DNA of 64,000 nt from Mycobacterium heidelbergense (GCF_010730745.1 NZ_AP022615.1:62001-126000); one strand, 5' to 3'; shown: positions 1 through 8,889, numbered from the stretch's first letter. A program made the numbers and translations. The notes: generated by a model not told the origin, from the sequence alone.

Positions 1-65
1 ATGCCGAGCCGCAGGCCGGACGCGTCAAGCGCCGGAATCTCCGGCACCCCGGCGCTTCCGCTCAT
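1..65 (-). CDS. ribH: 6,7-dimethyl-8-ribityllumazine synthase, N-terminal fragment
   Basis: Only the first 21 codons are inside the window; the gene runs off its left edge. The reading MSGSAGVPEIPALDASGLRL resembles the known mycobacterial RibH N-terminus (Met, Gly-rich stretch, then LDASG). RibH joins the ribityl-pyrimidine to the four-carbon unit made by RibBA, the gene directly upstream. The ATG lies 52 bases after the ribBA stop, so the two are probably co-transcribed. The ribosome-binding sequence (AGGAGG on the minus strand) sits inside a 38-base repeat found again before another gene in this window. Confidence 0.85.
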   Translation of the reverse strand, partial: MSGSAGVPEIPALDASGLRLG

Positions 66-67
66 CA

Positions 68-105
68 GCGCCGCTCCTCCTCATCGCTTCGCTCTGCATC
101 GTCGC
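68..105 (-). repeat. 38-bp repeat carrying the ribH ribosome-binding site
   Basis: This 38-base element recurs at 26636-26673 with one mismatch. In both places it ends exactly two bases before an ATG (ribH here, the Rv1382-like gene there) and supplies the purine-rich Shine-Dalgarno sequence. Read in the gene direction it contains GATGCAGAGCGAAGCGATGA followed by the AGGAG-type site. Two copies at the same distance from a start argue for a dispersed mobile or gene-converted leader cassette rather than chance. Confidence 0.8.
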
Positions 106-117
106 GGACGCGGACGC

Positions 118-1395
118 TCACAGAGCACCGCCGAATTCCCCCGGCAGATGCACGGATTCGTGGAAGTCGTCCAGCCCGGCGAGGTCGTGGCCCATCTTGT
201 CACGCTTGGTCATCAGGTAGCGGATGTTCTCGGCGTTGGCCCGCACGGGCAGCGGCACCCGCTCGATGATGTGCAGCCCGTAACCGTCCAGCCCGACCCG
301 CTTGGCCGGGTTGTTGGTCAGCAGCCGCATCGAGCGCACCCCGAGGTCGACGAGGATCTGCGCGCCGATGCCGTAATCCCTTGCGTCGGCGGGCAATCCG
401 AGCTTGAGGTTGGCGTCCACGGTGTCGTCACCGGCGTCCTGCAGCTGGTAGGCCTGCAGCTTGTGCATCAGGCCGATGCCGCGGCCCTCGTGGCCGCGCA
501 TGTACAGCACCACGCCGCGCCCCTCCCGGGCGACCATCGCCATCGCGGCGTCCAGCTGGGGCCCGCAGTCGCAGCGGCGGGACCCGAACACGTCACCGGT
601 CAGGCATTCGGAGTGCACGCGGACCAACACATCGTCGCCGTCGGCGTTCGGGCCGGCGATCTCGCCGCGGACCAGCGCCACGTGTTCGACGTCCTCGTAG
701 ATGCTTGCGTAGCCGATGGCGCGAAACTCGCCGTGCCGCGTCGGGATCCGTGCCTCGGCGATCCGCTCGATGTGCTTCTCGTGCTTGCGCCGCCATTCGA
801 TCAGGTCGGCGATGGTGATCAGCGCGAGGTCGTGCTCGTCGGCGAAGACCCGCAACTCGTCCGTCTGGGCCATCGAGCCCTCGTCCTTCTGGCTGACGAT
901 CTCGCAGATCGCGCCCGCGGGCTGCAGCCCCGCCATCCGGGCCAAATCGACCGCGGCCTCGGTGTGGCCGGGCCGGCGCAGCACGCCGCCGTCCTTGGCG
1001 CGCAACGGAACCACGTGGCCGGGGCGGGTGAAATCGTCGGCGACGCTGGCGGGATCGGCCAGCAACCGCATCGTGGTCGCGCGGTCGGACGCCGAAATCC
1101 CGGTGCCGACACCATTTTTCGCGTCGACCGTGACGGTGTAGGCGGTGCCGTGCTTGTCCTGGTTCACCGCGTACATCGGCAGCAGCCCGAGCCGGTCGCA
1201 GATCGCGCCGTCCAGCGGCACGCACAGATATCCCGAGGTGTAGCGGACCATGAAGGCCACCATCTCCGGCGTCGCCTTTTCGGCGGCGAAGATCAGGTCG
1301 CCCTCGTTCTCGCGTTCCTCGTCGTCGATGACGATGACGGCCTTACCGGCCGCGATGTCGGCAACCGCCCTCTCGACGGAGTCCAACCTCGTCAT
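118..1395 (-). CDS. ribBA: Bifunctional 3,4-dihydroxy-2-butanone-4-phosphate synthase / GTP cyclohydrolase II
   Basis: Makes both riboflavin precursors: the four-carbon phosphate from ribulose 5-phosphate (N-terminal half) and the pyrimidine from GTP (C-terminal half). The 425-residue length matches mycobacterial RibA2. The N-terminal domain has the acidic DDEERENEGDL motif near residue 25 and GHTEAAVDL. The C-terminal domain has the zinc-site cysteines in SECLTGDVFGSRRCDCG and the GTP-binding MRGHEGRGIGL. The start at MTRLDSVERAV is chosen because domain similarity begins there; an in-frame extension of 22 codons upstream looks non-coding. It lies between ribE and ribH, all on one strand. 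Confidence 0.96.
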   Translation of the reverse strand: MTRLDSVERAVADIAAGKAVIVIDDEERENEGDLIFAAEKATPEMVAFMVRYTSGYLCVPLDGAICDRLGLLPMYAVNQDKHGTAYTVTVDAKNGVGTGISASDRATTMRLLADPASVADDFTRPGHVVPLRAKDGGVLRRPGHTEAAVDLARMAGLQPAGAICEIVSQKDEGSMAQTDELRVFADEHDLALITIADLIEWRRKHEKHIERIAEARIPTRHGEFRAIGYASIYEDVEHVALVRGEIAGPNADGDDVLVRVHSECLTGDVFGSRRCDCGPQLDAAMAMVAREGRGVVLYMRGHEGRGIGLMHKLQAYQLQDAGDDTVDANLKLGLPADARDYGIGAQILVDLGVRSMRLLTNNPAKRVGLDGYGLHIIERVPLPVRANAENIRYLMTKRDKMGHDLAGLDDFHESVHLPGEFGGAL

Positions 1396-1621
1396 CTTTT
1401 GCTGCCTTGCTCTCGTAGGGCCCCTAGGAGAAGCCCAAGTGTCGCATTCAGTATGAACCACCGTGGCGGGGCGGTTATTGCCACGGCTTTTCCGGGCGGA
1501 CGCCTCTCTCCCGACGCCCTGTTCGTCGAGATCGACGGGAGCGCGGAAAAGTGCGGGTGACCATCACGGTAACGTCGATTTCGGCGTGCTGCCGGCGCGG
1601 TAAAGCCTGATAGCGGCCGTA
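1396..1621. other. Leader/intergenic region between ribE and ribBA
   Basis: This 226-base gap holds no convincing gene. An inverted repeat at 1508-1516 and 1533-1541 (CTCCCGACG against CGACGGGAG, one mismatch) could form a hairpin in the ribBA leader. I looked for an FMN riboswitch (RFN element) and did not find its conserved GGGCAGGGTGAAATTCCC core. Confidence 0.5.
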
Positions 1622-2221
1622 CTAACGCGACAGGAGCCGCTCGACGTACTTGGCGATGACGTCGGCCTCGAGGTTCACCGGCGTCCCGACCGGGGCGCGG
1701 CCCAGGGTGGTCAGTTCCCGGGTCGTCGGGATCAGCGAGACCTCGAACCAGTCCCGGGGCTCGGAGCCCAGCCCGGAGACCGTCAGGGAAATCCCGTCGA
1801 CGGTGATCGACCCCTTCTCGACGACGTAGCGGGCCACCGCCTCGGGAACCTCGATCCGCACCACCTCCCAGTGCTCCGAGGGTGCGCGGGACACCACCCG
1901 GCCGGTGCCGTCGACGTGGCCCTGCACGATGTGCCCGCCGAGCCGGGCGTTGACGGCCGCGGCGCGCTCGAGGTTGACCCGGCTGCCGATCTCCAGCGCG
2001 CCGAGGTTGGACCGGCTCAGGGTCTCGCCCATCACGTCGGCGGTGAATCGGCCGCCGGGCAGCAGCTCGGCGACCGTCAGGCACACGCCGTTGACGGCGA
2101 TCGAATCGCCGTGTCCGGCATCGGTGGTCACGACCGGCCCGCGAACCGTCAGCCGGGCGGCATCCGCGAGCACGTCCCGGCCGGTGATCTCCCCGAGCTC
2201 CTCGACAATTCCGGTGAACAT
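1622..2221 (-). CDS. ribE: Riboflavin synthase, alpha chain
   Basis: Dismutates two molecules of dimethyl-ribityllumazine into riboflavin and the recycled pyrimidine, the last step of the pathway. The 199-residue protein has the classic two-repeat fold: the first lumazine-binding repeat starts with MFTGIVEELGEI and the second with GGHIVQGHVDGTGRV near residue 97. The gene is called ribC in M. tuberculosis (Rv1412). It is divergent from lprG, with 84 bases between the two starts. A TAACCT hexamer six bases before the ATG suggests a leaderless transcript. Confidence 0.96.
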   Translation of the reverse strand: MFTGIVEELGEITGRDVLADAARLTVRGPVVTTDAGHGDSIAVNGVCLTVAELLPGGRFTADVMGETLSRSNLGALEIGSRVNLERAAAVNARLGGHIVQGHVDGTGRVVSRAPSEHWEVVRIEVPEAVARYVVEKGSITVDGISLTVSGLGSEPRDWFEVSLIPTTRELTTLGRAPVGTPVNLEADVIAKYVERLLSR

Positions 2222-2227
2222 TGCACC

Positions 2228-2233
2228 AGGTTA
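2228..2233 (-). promoter_or_regulatory. -10 hexamer (TAACCT) of ribE, leaderless type
   Basis: TAACCT fits the mycobacterial TANNNT -10 consensus and lies six bases from the ATG at 2221, so transcription would start at or next to the start codon. This is inferred from spacing only. Confidence 0.5.
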
Positions 2234-2292
2234 ATGGGCCGATGCGCGGCGACGCGGCCCCCGCGTTCCGAAAGCCGGTCACCGGCACCCTC

Positions 2293-2298
2293 TACGAT
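2293..2298 (+). promoter_or_regulatory. -10 hexamer (TACGAT) of lprG-P55, leaderless type
   Basis: TACGAT ends seven bases before the ATG at 2306. The spacing favours 2306 over the in-frame ATG at 2297, which lies inside the hexamer region and would need a different promoter. Confidence 0.5.
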
Positions 2299-2305
2299 GC
2301 AGGGT

Positions 2306-3022
2306 ATGCAAAACCCCCGCCGTCTGTCGGCCGTCCTTGCATTCTTGAGCCTCGCCACCGCCCTGATCGCCGGCTGCTCGTTCAGCTCGTCGAAGAGCGG
2401 GGGCCCACTGCCCGACGGCACGACGCTGGTGAAGCAGTCCACGGACGCCACCAAGAACCTCAAGAGCGCGCACCTGGTGCTGACGGTGACCGGAAAAATC
2501 GCTGGGTTGCCCGTCAGGACTTTGACCGGCGACCTCACCACGACGCCCAGCACCGCGGCGCAGGGCAACGCCGAGATCACCCTGGCCGGGCAAGACATCA
2601 GCGCCGACTTCGTCGTCGTGGGCGGTGACCTCTATACCAACGCCCTCAACCCCGGCGACAAGACGATGACCGATGTCGGTCCGGCCTCCCAGGTCTATGA
2701 CCCGTCGGCGATCCTGAACCCGGACACCGGCCTGGCCAACGTGCTGGCGAACTTCACCAACGCCAAGGCCGAGGGCCGCGACCAGGTCAGCGGCCAAACC
2801 ACCGTCCGCATCAGCGGCAACGTCTCCGCGGACGCCGTGAACAAGATTGCGTCCCCCTTCAAGGCGACCCAGCCGGTGCCGGCCACGGTCTGGATCGTCG
2901 AGAGCGGTGACCACCAGCTGGCCCAGGTCAACCTGCAACAAAGCCAGGGCAACAGCGTCCAGATGACCTTGTCGAAGTGGGGCCAGCCGGTGCAGGTGAC
3001 CAAGCCCGCGGCGAGCTCATGA
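2306..3022 (+). CDS. lprG: Lipoprotein LprG (triacylated lipid / lipoglycan carrier)
   Basis: The 238-residue secreted lipoprotein has an N-terminal signal peptide ending in the lipobox LIAGC with Cys24. Later segments such as LNPDTGLANVLANF and QPVPATVWI are hallmarks of mycobacterial LprG (Rv1411c, P27). In M. tuberculosis LprG binds lipoglycans and triacylglycerides in a hydrophobic pocket and works with the P55 transporter to deliver lipids to the outer membrane. The P55 start codon overlaps the lprG stop (ATGA), which preserves this pairing. An alternative start three codons upstream (2297) is possible. Confidence 0.95.
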   Translation: MQNPRRLSAVLAFLSLATALIAGCSFSSSKSGGPLPDGTTLVKQSTDATKNLKSAHLVLTVTGKIAGLPVRTLTGDLTTTPSTAAQGNAEITLAGQDISADFVVVGGDLYTNALNPGDKTMTDVGPASQVYDPSAILNPDTGLANVLANFTNAKAEGRDQVSGQTTVRISGNVSADAVNKIASPFKATQPVPATVWIVESGDHQLAQVNLQQSQGNSVQMTLSKWGQPVQVTKPAASS

Positions 3023-4668
3023 GCGGGCTGGCGGGGCGCCGGGTCGCGATCGGCGCGGGCAGCCTGGCGGTCCTGCTGGGCGCCCTCGACGCGTACGTCG
3101 TGGTCACCATCATGCGCGACATCATGCACGACGTCGGCATCCCGATTAACCAGCTGCAGCGGATCACCCCGATCGTCACGATGTACCTGCTGGGCTACAT
3201 CGCGGCCATGCCGTTGCTGGGCAAGGCGTCCGATCGGTTCGGCCGCAAGCGGCTGCTCCAGGTCAGCCTGGCCACCTTCATGCTCGGCTCCGTGATCACC
3301 GCGCTGTCGGTGCAGATCGGCAACTTCGACGTGGCCACCGTGAACATCGAGATTCTCGGGCACCCGCTCCGGGACCTGGTGGTCCTCGGGTACCCGATAC
3401 AGAACTTTCACGTGTCGAGCCTTCACGTGCTGGTCGTGGGCCGCACCGTCCAGGGCGTCGCCAGCGGCGCGCTGCTGCCGGTCACCCTGGCCCTGGGCGC
3501 CGACCTGTGGGCGCAGCGCAACCGCGCGGCGGTGCTCGGCGGCATCGGCGCGGCGCAGGAGCTGGGCAGCGTGCTGGGCCCCCTGTACGGGATTTTCATC
3601 GTCTGGTTGCTGCGCGACTGGCGGGACGTGTTCTGGATCAATGTGCCGCTGACCCTGGTCGCCATGGCGTTGATCCAGATCAGCCTCCCGTCGCACGACC
3701 GCAGCGCCGCGCCCGAGAGAATCGACCTGATCGGCGGTGTGCTGCTCGCCATCACCCTCGGCCTGGCGGTCATCGGGCTGTACAACCCCAACCCGGACGG
3801 CAAGGAGGCGCTGCCCAGCTACGGGTTGCCCCTGGTGATCGCGGCGGCCGTCGCCGCGGTGGCCTTCCTGCTCTGGGAACGCTTCGCGCGGACCCGGCTC
3901 ATCGACCCGGCGGGCGTGCAGTTCCGGCCGTTCCTGGCCGCGCTGGCCGCGTCGTTCGCCGCCGGCGCGGCGTTGATGGTGACGCTGGTCGACGTGGAGC
4001 TGTTCGGCCAGGGCGTGCTGGGGAAGAACGAGAACGAGGCGGCCGGGATGCTGCTCTTCTTCCTGGTCGCGCTGCCGGTCGGTGCGGTGGTGGGGGGCCT
4101 GATCGCCACCCGGGCCGGTGACCGCGCGGTCACCGTCGCAGGGCTGCTCATCGCCGCCGGCGGCTACCTGCTGATCTCGCACTGGCCGGTCGACCTGCCG
4201 CACTACGGCTACGACGTCGTCGGATTGGTCACCCTGCCCGCGATGCAGACCGACCTGCTGATCGCGGGTCTGGGGCTTGGGCTGGTGATCGGGCCGCTGA
4301 CGTCGGCGGCGCTGCGCGTCGTCCCGGCGGACGAGCACGGCATCGCCTCGGCGGCGGTGGTGGTGGCCCGGATGACCGGCATGCTGATCGGCGTGGCCGC
4401 GCTGAGCGCCTGGGGGTTGTACCGCTTCTACCAGATCCTCAACAGCAAATACGCCGCGCTGCCGAGCGACCTGACCGGGACGGATCGGGCGATCGCCCAG
4501 GCGCATCAGGTCCTGCCGTCGTTCGCGGCGATGTACGGCGAGATATTCACCATCACCGCGATCGTCTGCGTGGTGGGAGCGCTGCTGGGCCTGCTCATCA
4601 GCGGTCGCCACGAACACGCCGACGAGCCGAAAGTCCCCGAGGAAAAGGCCTTCGCGCCCGCCCCCTGA
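3019..4668 (+). CDS. MFS efflux transporter P55
   Basis: An integral membrane protein of the major facilitator superfamily, drug:H+ antiporter group, homologous to Rv1410c (P55). The first helix contains GALDAYVVVTIM. The loop after helix 2 holds the MFS motif DRFGRKRLL near residue 75, and many further hydrophobic helices follow. In mycobacteria P55 acts with LprG in lipid export and contributes to intrinsic drug tolerance. At 549 residues it is about 30 longer than I recall for M. tuberculosis P55; part of the excess is a charged Pro-rich tail (HADEPKVPEEKAF). The ATGA overlap with lprG implies translational coupling. Confidence 0.94.
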   Translation: MSGLAGRRVAIGAGSLAVLLGALDAYVVVTIMRDIMHDVGIPINQLQRITPIVTMYLLGYIAAMPLLGKASDRFGRKRLLQVSLATFMLGSVITALSVQIGNFDVATVNIEILGHPLRDLVVLGYPIQNFHVSSLHVLVVGRTVQGVASGALLPVTLALGADLWAQRNRAAVLGGIGAAQELGSVLGPLYGIFIVWLLRDWRDVFWINVPLTLVAMALIQISLPSHDRSAAPERIDLIGGVLLAITLGLAVIGLYNPNPDGKEALPSYGLPLVIAAAVAAVAFLLWERFARTRLIDPAGVQFRPFLAALAASFAAGAALMVTLVDVELFGQGVLGKNENEAAGMLLFFLVALPVGAVVGGLIATRAGDRAVTVAGLLIAAGGYLLISHWPVDLPHYGYDVVGLVTLPAMQTDLLIAGLGLGLVIGPLTSAALRVVPADEHGIASAAVVVARMTGMLIGVAALSAWGLYRFYQILNSKYAALPSDLTGTDRAIAQAHQVLPSFAAMYGEIFTITAIVCVVGALLGLLISGRHEHADEPKVPEEKAFAPAP

Positions 4669-4671
4669 GCG

Positions 4672-5700
4672 CTAGCCGCCGTGCGGCACCAGGCTGAGCA
4701 CCAGGTCGGGGCCGGCCCGGTCGATGCCGTCGAACTGCCAGCGCAACGCCCGGGCGATGGTGGGCACCCCCACGTCGCCGACCGCCGCGCCGGGGCCACC
4801 CACCAGGATCGGCGCCACGTAGGCCAGGATGCGGTTGATCGCCCCCGCCCGCAGGAAGGCGCCGGCCAGGGTGGGGCCGCCCTCCACGAGCACGTCGGTG
4901 CGGTCCGACAGCGCCTTGATCACCTCCATGGGGTCGTGGGTGCGGATCACCATGGTGCGCGAGTCGTCGTTGAGAACCTTCGCGTCCGGCGGTATTTCGC
5001 GCATGCCCACCACCACCCGGAGGGGTTGGCGGCGCGCCAGCGAGCCGTCGGCCAGCCGGGCGGTCAGCGCCGGGTCGTCGGCCAGCACGGTGCCGGTGCC
5101 GACGACGATCGCGTCGGCGATGGCGCGGCGCCGGTGCAGGTCCAGCCGCGCGGCCTCGCTGGAGATCCACTGGCTGGTGCCATCGGCGGCGGCGCTGCGG
5201 CCGTCGACGCTGGCGGCGTACTTCCACGTCACGTGGGGCAGCCCGGTCCGGACCTTGTGCAGCCATTCCCGCAGCGGCCCCGCCGCCACCAGGTCGGCGA
5301 GCACGCCGGACCGCACCTGCACGCCCGCGGCCTGCAGCCGGCCCGCGCCGCCGCCGGCGATCGCGTTCGGGTCGCCGACGGCGTACACCACCGTGCCCAC
5401 CCTGGCCTCGATCAGGGCGTTCACGCACGGCGGCGTCTTGCCGTAGTGGTTGCACGGCTCGAGGGTGAGCACGGCGATGCCGCCGGCGGCCAGGCCGCCG
5501 GCGCGCCGCAGGGCCAGCACCTCGGCGTGGTCGCCGCCGGCGGGCTCGGTGGCGCCGACGCCGACCACCCGGCCCTGCGGGTCCACGATGACGGCCCCGA
5601 CCGGCGGATTCGGATAGGTGGTGCCCTTGACCTGGTAGGAGTGTTCCATCGCCAGGCGCATGGCCGCGTCGATGCTGTCGACCGACTGGGGCTGGTTCAT
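4672..5700 (-). CDS. ribD: Riboflavin biosynthesis deaminase/reductase RibD
   Basis: Bifunctional enzyme for the second and third steps of riboflavin synthesis: deamination of the pyrimidine, then NADPH-dependent reduction of its ribosyl side chain. The N-terminal deaminase domain has the zinc site HAEV near residue 55 and the PCNHYGKTPPC motif. The C-terminal reductase domain includes VLVEGGPTLAGAFL. The 342-residue length is close to RibG of M. tuberculosis (Rv1409). Its ATG overlaps the rpe stop (ATGA), so it is translated with rpe. It converges on P55, three bases away. Confidence 0.95.
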   Translation of the reverse strand: MNQPQSVDSIDAAMRLAMEHSYQVKGTTYPNPPVGAVIVDPQGRVVGVGATEPAGGDHAEVLALRRAGGLAAGGIAVLTLEPCNHYGKTPPCVNALIEARVGTVVYAVGDPNAIAGGGAGRLQAAGVQVRSGVLADLVAAGPLREWLHKVRTGLPHVTWKYAASVDGRSAAADGTSQWISSEAARLDLHRRRAIADAIVVGTGTVLADDPALTARLADGSLARRQPLRVVVGMREIPPDAKVLNDDSRTMVIRTHDPMEVIKALSDRTDVLVEGGPTLAGAFLRAGAINRILAYVAPILVGGPGAAVGDVGVPTIARALRWQFDGIDRAGPDLVLSLVPHGG

Positions 5701-6383
5701 GCGCGTAGATGCGGTGACGCGGCCGCGGCCTGTTGCCGTAATGCTTCCACCGCGGCCTCCGGGTCCTCCGCGCCGTACACCGCCGACCCGGCGACGAAGC
5801 AGTCGACGCCGGCCTCGGCGGCCTGCTCGATGGTGTCCTCGTTGATGCCGCCGTCGATCTCGACCAAAATCGTCAACTCCCCCGCCTCGATCAGCTTGCG
5901 CGCGGTGCGGACCTTTCCGAGCACCTCCGGGATGAAGCTCTGGCCCCCGAACCCGGGCTCGACCGACATGATGAGCAAAGTGTCGAAGTGCGGCAGGATC
6001 TCCAGGTAGGGCTCCAGCGGGGTCCCCGGCTTCACGCTGATCCCCGCCCTGGCGCCCGCGGCGCGGATGTCGCGGGCCACCGCGATCGGATTGTCGGTGG
6101 CCTCGGCGTGGAAGGTGACGTTGTAGGCGCCCGCCTCGGCGTACGGGGGCGCCCAGCGGTCGGGGTCCTCGATCATCAGATGGCAATCCATCGGGATGGT
6201 GCAGGCCGCCAGCAGGCTCTCCACCACGGGCAGGCCGATGGTCAGGTTCGGGACGAAGTGGTTGTCCATCACGTCGATGTGCAGCCAGTCGGCGCCGGCC
6301 ACCGCGGCCGCTTCGTCGGCGAGCCGGGCGAAGTCGGCGGCGAGGATCGACGGGGCGATCAACGGTCCCGTACGGCAAGGCAT
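5697..6383 (-). CDS. rpe: Ribulose-phosphate 3-epimerase
   Basis: Interconverts ribulose 5-phosphate and xylulose 5-phosphate in the pentose phosphate pathway. Ribulose 5-phosphate is also the RibBA substrate, which fits the location beside ribD. The 228-residue TIM barrel shows HIDVMDNHFVPNLTIG with metal-binding His and Asp, DCHLMIEDP, VEPGFGGQSF and LVEIDGGI, all Rpe signatures. The start MPCRTGPLIAPSILAADF aligns with the family. It lies 32 bases after rsmB in the same direction. Confidence 0.96.
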   Translation of the reverse strand: MPCRTGPLIAPSILAADFARLADEAAAVAGADWLHIDVMDNHFVPNLTIGLPVVESLLAACTIPMDCHLMIEDPDRWAPPYAEAGAYNVTFHAEATDNPIAVARDIRAAGARAGISVKPGTPLEPYLEILPHFDTLLIMSVEPGFGGQSFIPEVLGKVRTARKLIEAGELTILVEIDGGINEDTIEQAAEAGVDCFVAGSAVYGAEDPEAAVEALRQQAAAASPHLRA

Positions 6384-6415
6384 GAGCGACAGACTACGCA
6401 GCCCGGCCGCCAACC

Positions 6416-7780
6416 TCACTTCAGGCGGCGCAGCGCCGCCGCAAACATGGCGTCGGTGCCGTGCCGGTGCGGCCACAGCTGCGCGTGCGGGCCCTCCCCC
6501 AGGCCCACGGGCTCGAACAGCGGGCGGGCATCCAGCGCCGACACCGGGTGGCGGCGCAGCGCGTCGCCGACGACCCCGCTGGTTTCGGCGAGGTGCGGCG
6601 AGCAGGTCGCATACAGCACCACGCCGCCGGGCCGGGTCAGCGCGATCGCGGCGGCCAGCAACTCGCGTTGCAGCTTCGCCAGCGCCGGCACGTCGGCCGG
6701 CTGGCGCCGCCAGCGGGCCTCGGGCCGCCGGCGCAGCGCGCCCAGCCCGGTGCAGGGGGCGTCGACGAGCACCCGGTCGAAGCCCGGCTCGAGACCGGTC
6801 TGCCGCCCGTCGACCCGCAGCACGTCGACCGGCAGCCCGCGGGTGTTTTCCGCGACGAGGTCGGCGCGGCGTGGCGACGGCTCCACCGCCGTCACGCGGG
6901 CGCCCGACGGCACGCCCAGCGCGGCCAGCAGCGCGGTCTTGCCGCCCGGCCCGGCGCACAGGTCCAGCCAGCGCCCGGTGTCGCCGTCGACCGGTGCCAG
7001 CGTCAGCGCGCGGGCCACCAGCTGGCTGCCCTCGTCCTGGACCAGCGCGGCGCCGTCGCGCACGGGCGCCAGCCGCCCGGGGTCGCCGCCCGGCAGGTAC
7101 ACCGCATACGGCGAATAGCGGCCGACGGTGCCGCCCACCGCCTCGGCCAGCTCGGCGGCCGTCAGCACGCCCGGGCGCGCCGCCAGGTGCACCTGGGGCC
7201 GTTCGTCGTCGCTGGCCAGCACCGCGTCGAGTTCCGTCGCGGCCGCGCCCAGCGCGTCGGCGAAGGCCTGGGCGATCCAGCGCGGGTGCGCGTGCACGAA
7301 CGCGGCGTGGCCGATCGGATCCCGCGACGGGTCGGGGGCCAGCTCGCCGACCCAGGATTGCTCGTCCCGCCCGGCGATGGTGCGCAGCACGCCGTTGACG
7401 AAACCCGCTCGGGCCGAGTCGAATTCGATGCCAGCCTGTTCGACGGTGGTGGACACCGCGGCGTGGGCGTCGACGCGGGTGCGCAGCAGCTGGTAGGCGC
7501 CGAGCCGGAGCAGGTCGAGCAGCACCGGGTCGATGGCCTCCGGCGCGCGCCCGGCCGCCGCGCCGATGATCGCGTCGAGCAGGCCCCGGGCGCGGCAGGC
7601 GCCGTAGGTCAGTTCGGTGGCGAAAGCGGCGTCGCGGCCTGCGATCCCGCGTTCGCGCAGCAGCGCGGGCAGGGCCAGGTTCGCGTACGCGTCGCGCTCG
7701 CTGACGGCCCGGAGCACCTGGAACGCGGCGGCGCGCGCCGGGTCCAGCGGCCGGCGCCGCCTGCGCGGTGGGGCGCTCAT
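6416..7780 (-). CDS. rsmB: 16S rRNA (cytosine-C5) methyltransferase RsmB/Fmu
   Basis: SAM-dependent enzyme expected to methylate C967 (E. coli numbering) of 16S rRNA. An N-terminal NusB-like RNA-binding domain (about residues 10-140) precedes the Rossmann methyltransferase. The SAM loop is DLCAGPGGKTALLAALG. The two catalytic cysteines lie in DAPCTGLG (about residue 342) and YATCSPH (about 392). The start at MSAPPRRRRRPL gives 454 residues, near the mycobacterial length (Rv1407), and forms an ATGA overlap with the fmt stop. Confidence 0.95.
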   Translation of the reverse strand: MSAPPRRRRRPLDPARAAAFQVLRAVSERDAYANLALPALLRERGIAGRDAAFATELTYGACRARGLLDAIIGAAAGRAPEAIDPVLLDLLRLGAYQLLRTRVDAHAAVSTTVEQAGIEFDSARAGFVNGVLRTIAGRDEQSWVGELAPDPSRDPIGHAAFVHAHPRWIAQAFADALGAAATELDAVLASDDERPQVHLAARPGVLTAAELAEAVGGTVGRYSPYAVYLPGGDPGRLAPVRDGAALVQDEGSQLVARALTLAPVDGDTGRWLDLCAGPGGKTALLAALGVPSGARVTAVEPSPRRADLVAENTRGLPVDVLRVDGRQTGLEPGFDRVLVDAPCTGLGALRRRPEARWRRQPADVPALAKLQRELLAAAIALTRPGGVVLYATCSPHLAETSGVVGDALRRHPVSALDARPLFEPVGLGEGPHAQLWPHRHGTDAMFAAALRRLK

Positions 7781-8709
7781 GTCGCCCGCGCGGCGGGGTC
7801 GAGCCGGGCGCCGCGCGCCCAGTCGGCGGCGTTCATGAATGTCTTTCCGGGCGGCTGGATTTGGCCCAGCCACACCGGATCCGAACCGGTGCCGATCCAC
7901 ACGCCTTGGCGGTCTATGCGAATGGCGCCGGGCGGCAAGGGTTTTGGCGCTTCCGGGTCGAGGCGCACCGGCCCGAGCTTGATCCGCAGGTCGCCGACGA
8001 GCGTCCAGGCGCCCGGGTTCGGCGTGACGGCGCGGATCCGGCGCTCCACCACCGGCGCCGGCAGGTCCCAGCGCACCCGGGCCTGCTCGACGGTGATCTT
8101 GGGCGCCATGCTGACCCCGTCGGGCGGCTGCGGTCGCGCCGTCAGCGTCCCGTCGGCGATGCCGTCCAGCGTGGTCGACAGCAGCGCCGCACCCGAAAGA
8201 GCAAGGCGCTCAAGCAGATCGCCGGCGGTGTCGGTCGGCCAGATGGCCTCGGTGACGACGCCGTAGACCGGGCCGGAGTCCAGGCTCGGCTCGATCCGAA
8301 AGGTGGTGGCCCCGGTGATGGCATCCCCCGCGGCGATCGCGGCCTGCACCGGCGCCGCGCCGCGCCAGGCGGGCAGCAGCGAGAAGTGCAGGTTGATCCA
8401 GCCCCGCGGGGGCACCGCGAGCAGGTCGTCGCGCAGCAGCGCGCCGTAGGCCACGACCGCGCAGCAGTCCGGCGCCAGCTCCGACAGCTCGGCGACGAAC
8501 TCGGGCGAATTCGGCCGCGCCGGCCGCAGCAGCGGGACGCCCCGGTCGAGCGCCTCGCGGGCGACCGGCGACGGTTCCGGCCTGCCGCGCCGGCCCGACG
8601 CCGCGTCGGGGCGGGTCAGCACGGCGACCACCTGGTGCCGCGGCGAGTCGATGAGGCGCCGCAGCGCGGGCAGGGCGGGCTCGGGGGTGCCGGCGAAGAC
8701 GAGGCGCAC
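7777..8709 (-). CDS. fmt: Methionyl-tRNA formyltransferase
   Basis: Formylates initiator Met-tRNA using 10-formyl-tetrahydrofolate. The 310-residue protein begins MRLVFAGTPEPALPAL from a GTG codon. It carries the folate-site block NLHFSLLPAWRGAAPV near residue 108 and the conserved Asp of the SLDSGPV segment, followed by the C-terminal barrel. It heads a same-strand run fmt-rsmB-rpe-ribD. A TAGACT hexamer six bases before the GTG suggests a leaderless transcript, so rsmB would rely on translational coupling. Confidence 0.96.
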   Translation of the reverse strand: MRLVFAGTPEPALPALRRLIDSPRHQVVAVLTRPDAASGRRGRPEPSPVAREALDRGVPLLRPARPNSPEFVAELSELAPDCCAVVAYGALLRDDLLAVPPRGWINLHFSLLPAWRGAAPVQAAIAAGDAITGATTFRIEPSLDSGPVYGVVTEAIWPTDTAGDLLERLALSGAALLSTTLDGIADGTLTARPQPPDGVSMAPKITVEQARVRWDLPAPVVERRIRAVTPNPGAWTLVGDLRIKLGPVRLDPEAPKPLPPGAIRIDRQGVWIGTGSDPVWLGQIQPPGKTFMNAADWARGARLDPAARAT

Positions 8710-8715
8710 GGCCTC

Positions 8716-8721
8716 AGTCTA
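8716..8721 (-). promoter_or_regulatory. -10 hexamer (TAGACT) of the fmt operon, leaderless type
   Basis: TAGACT is followed by six bases and the GTG start of fmt at 8709. It fits TANNNT, and no Shine-Dalgarno could fit in that gap. Confidence 0.5.
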
Positions 8722-8765
8722 GGAAGCGGCCGATCCCGGCCCGACACGCCGGCATAGATTGCATG

Positions 8766-8780
8766 CGTATACTATCGTCG
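8766..8780 (+). promoter_or_regulatory. Candidate operator of the MarR regulator, copy 1
   Basis: CGTATACTATCGTCG recurs at 10300-10314 with two mismatches, so copies flank the methyltransferase-marR pair, one upstream of each gene. This copy overlaps an 11-base palindrome, TATCGTCGATA at 8773-8783. A TATTAT -10 candidate follows at 8786-8791. The position fits a repressor site for the neighbouring MarR protein; binding itself is inferred. Confidence 0.45.
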
Positions 8781-8889
8781 ATAAATATTATTTCTAACGG
8801 TAATGGTTGGGGCGCGTGAGCCGCACCGCCGTGCCAGCGACGACGACGTCGAGTGGGCAGCCCGTTCATTGCATCTACGAGGAGGTCTG

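Noticed and set aside
1396..1621. FMN riboswitch upstream of ribBA
   Set aside because: The conserved RFN core sequences are absent; only a modest hairpin is visible.
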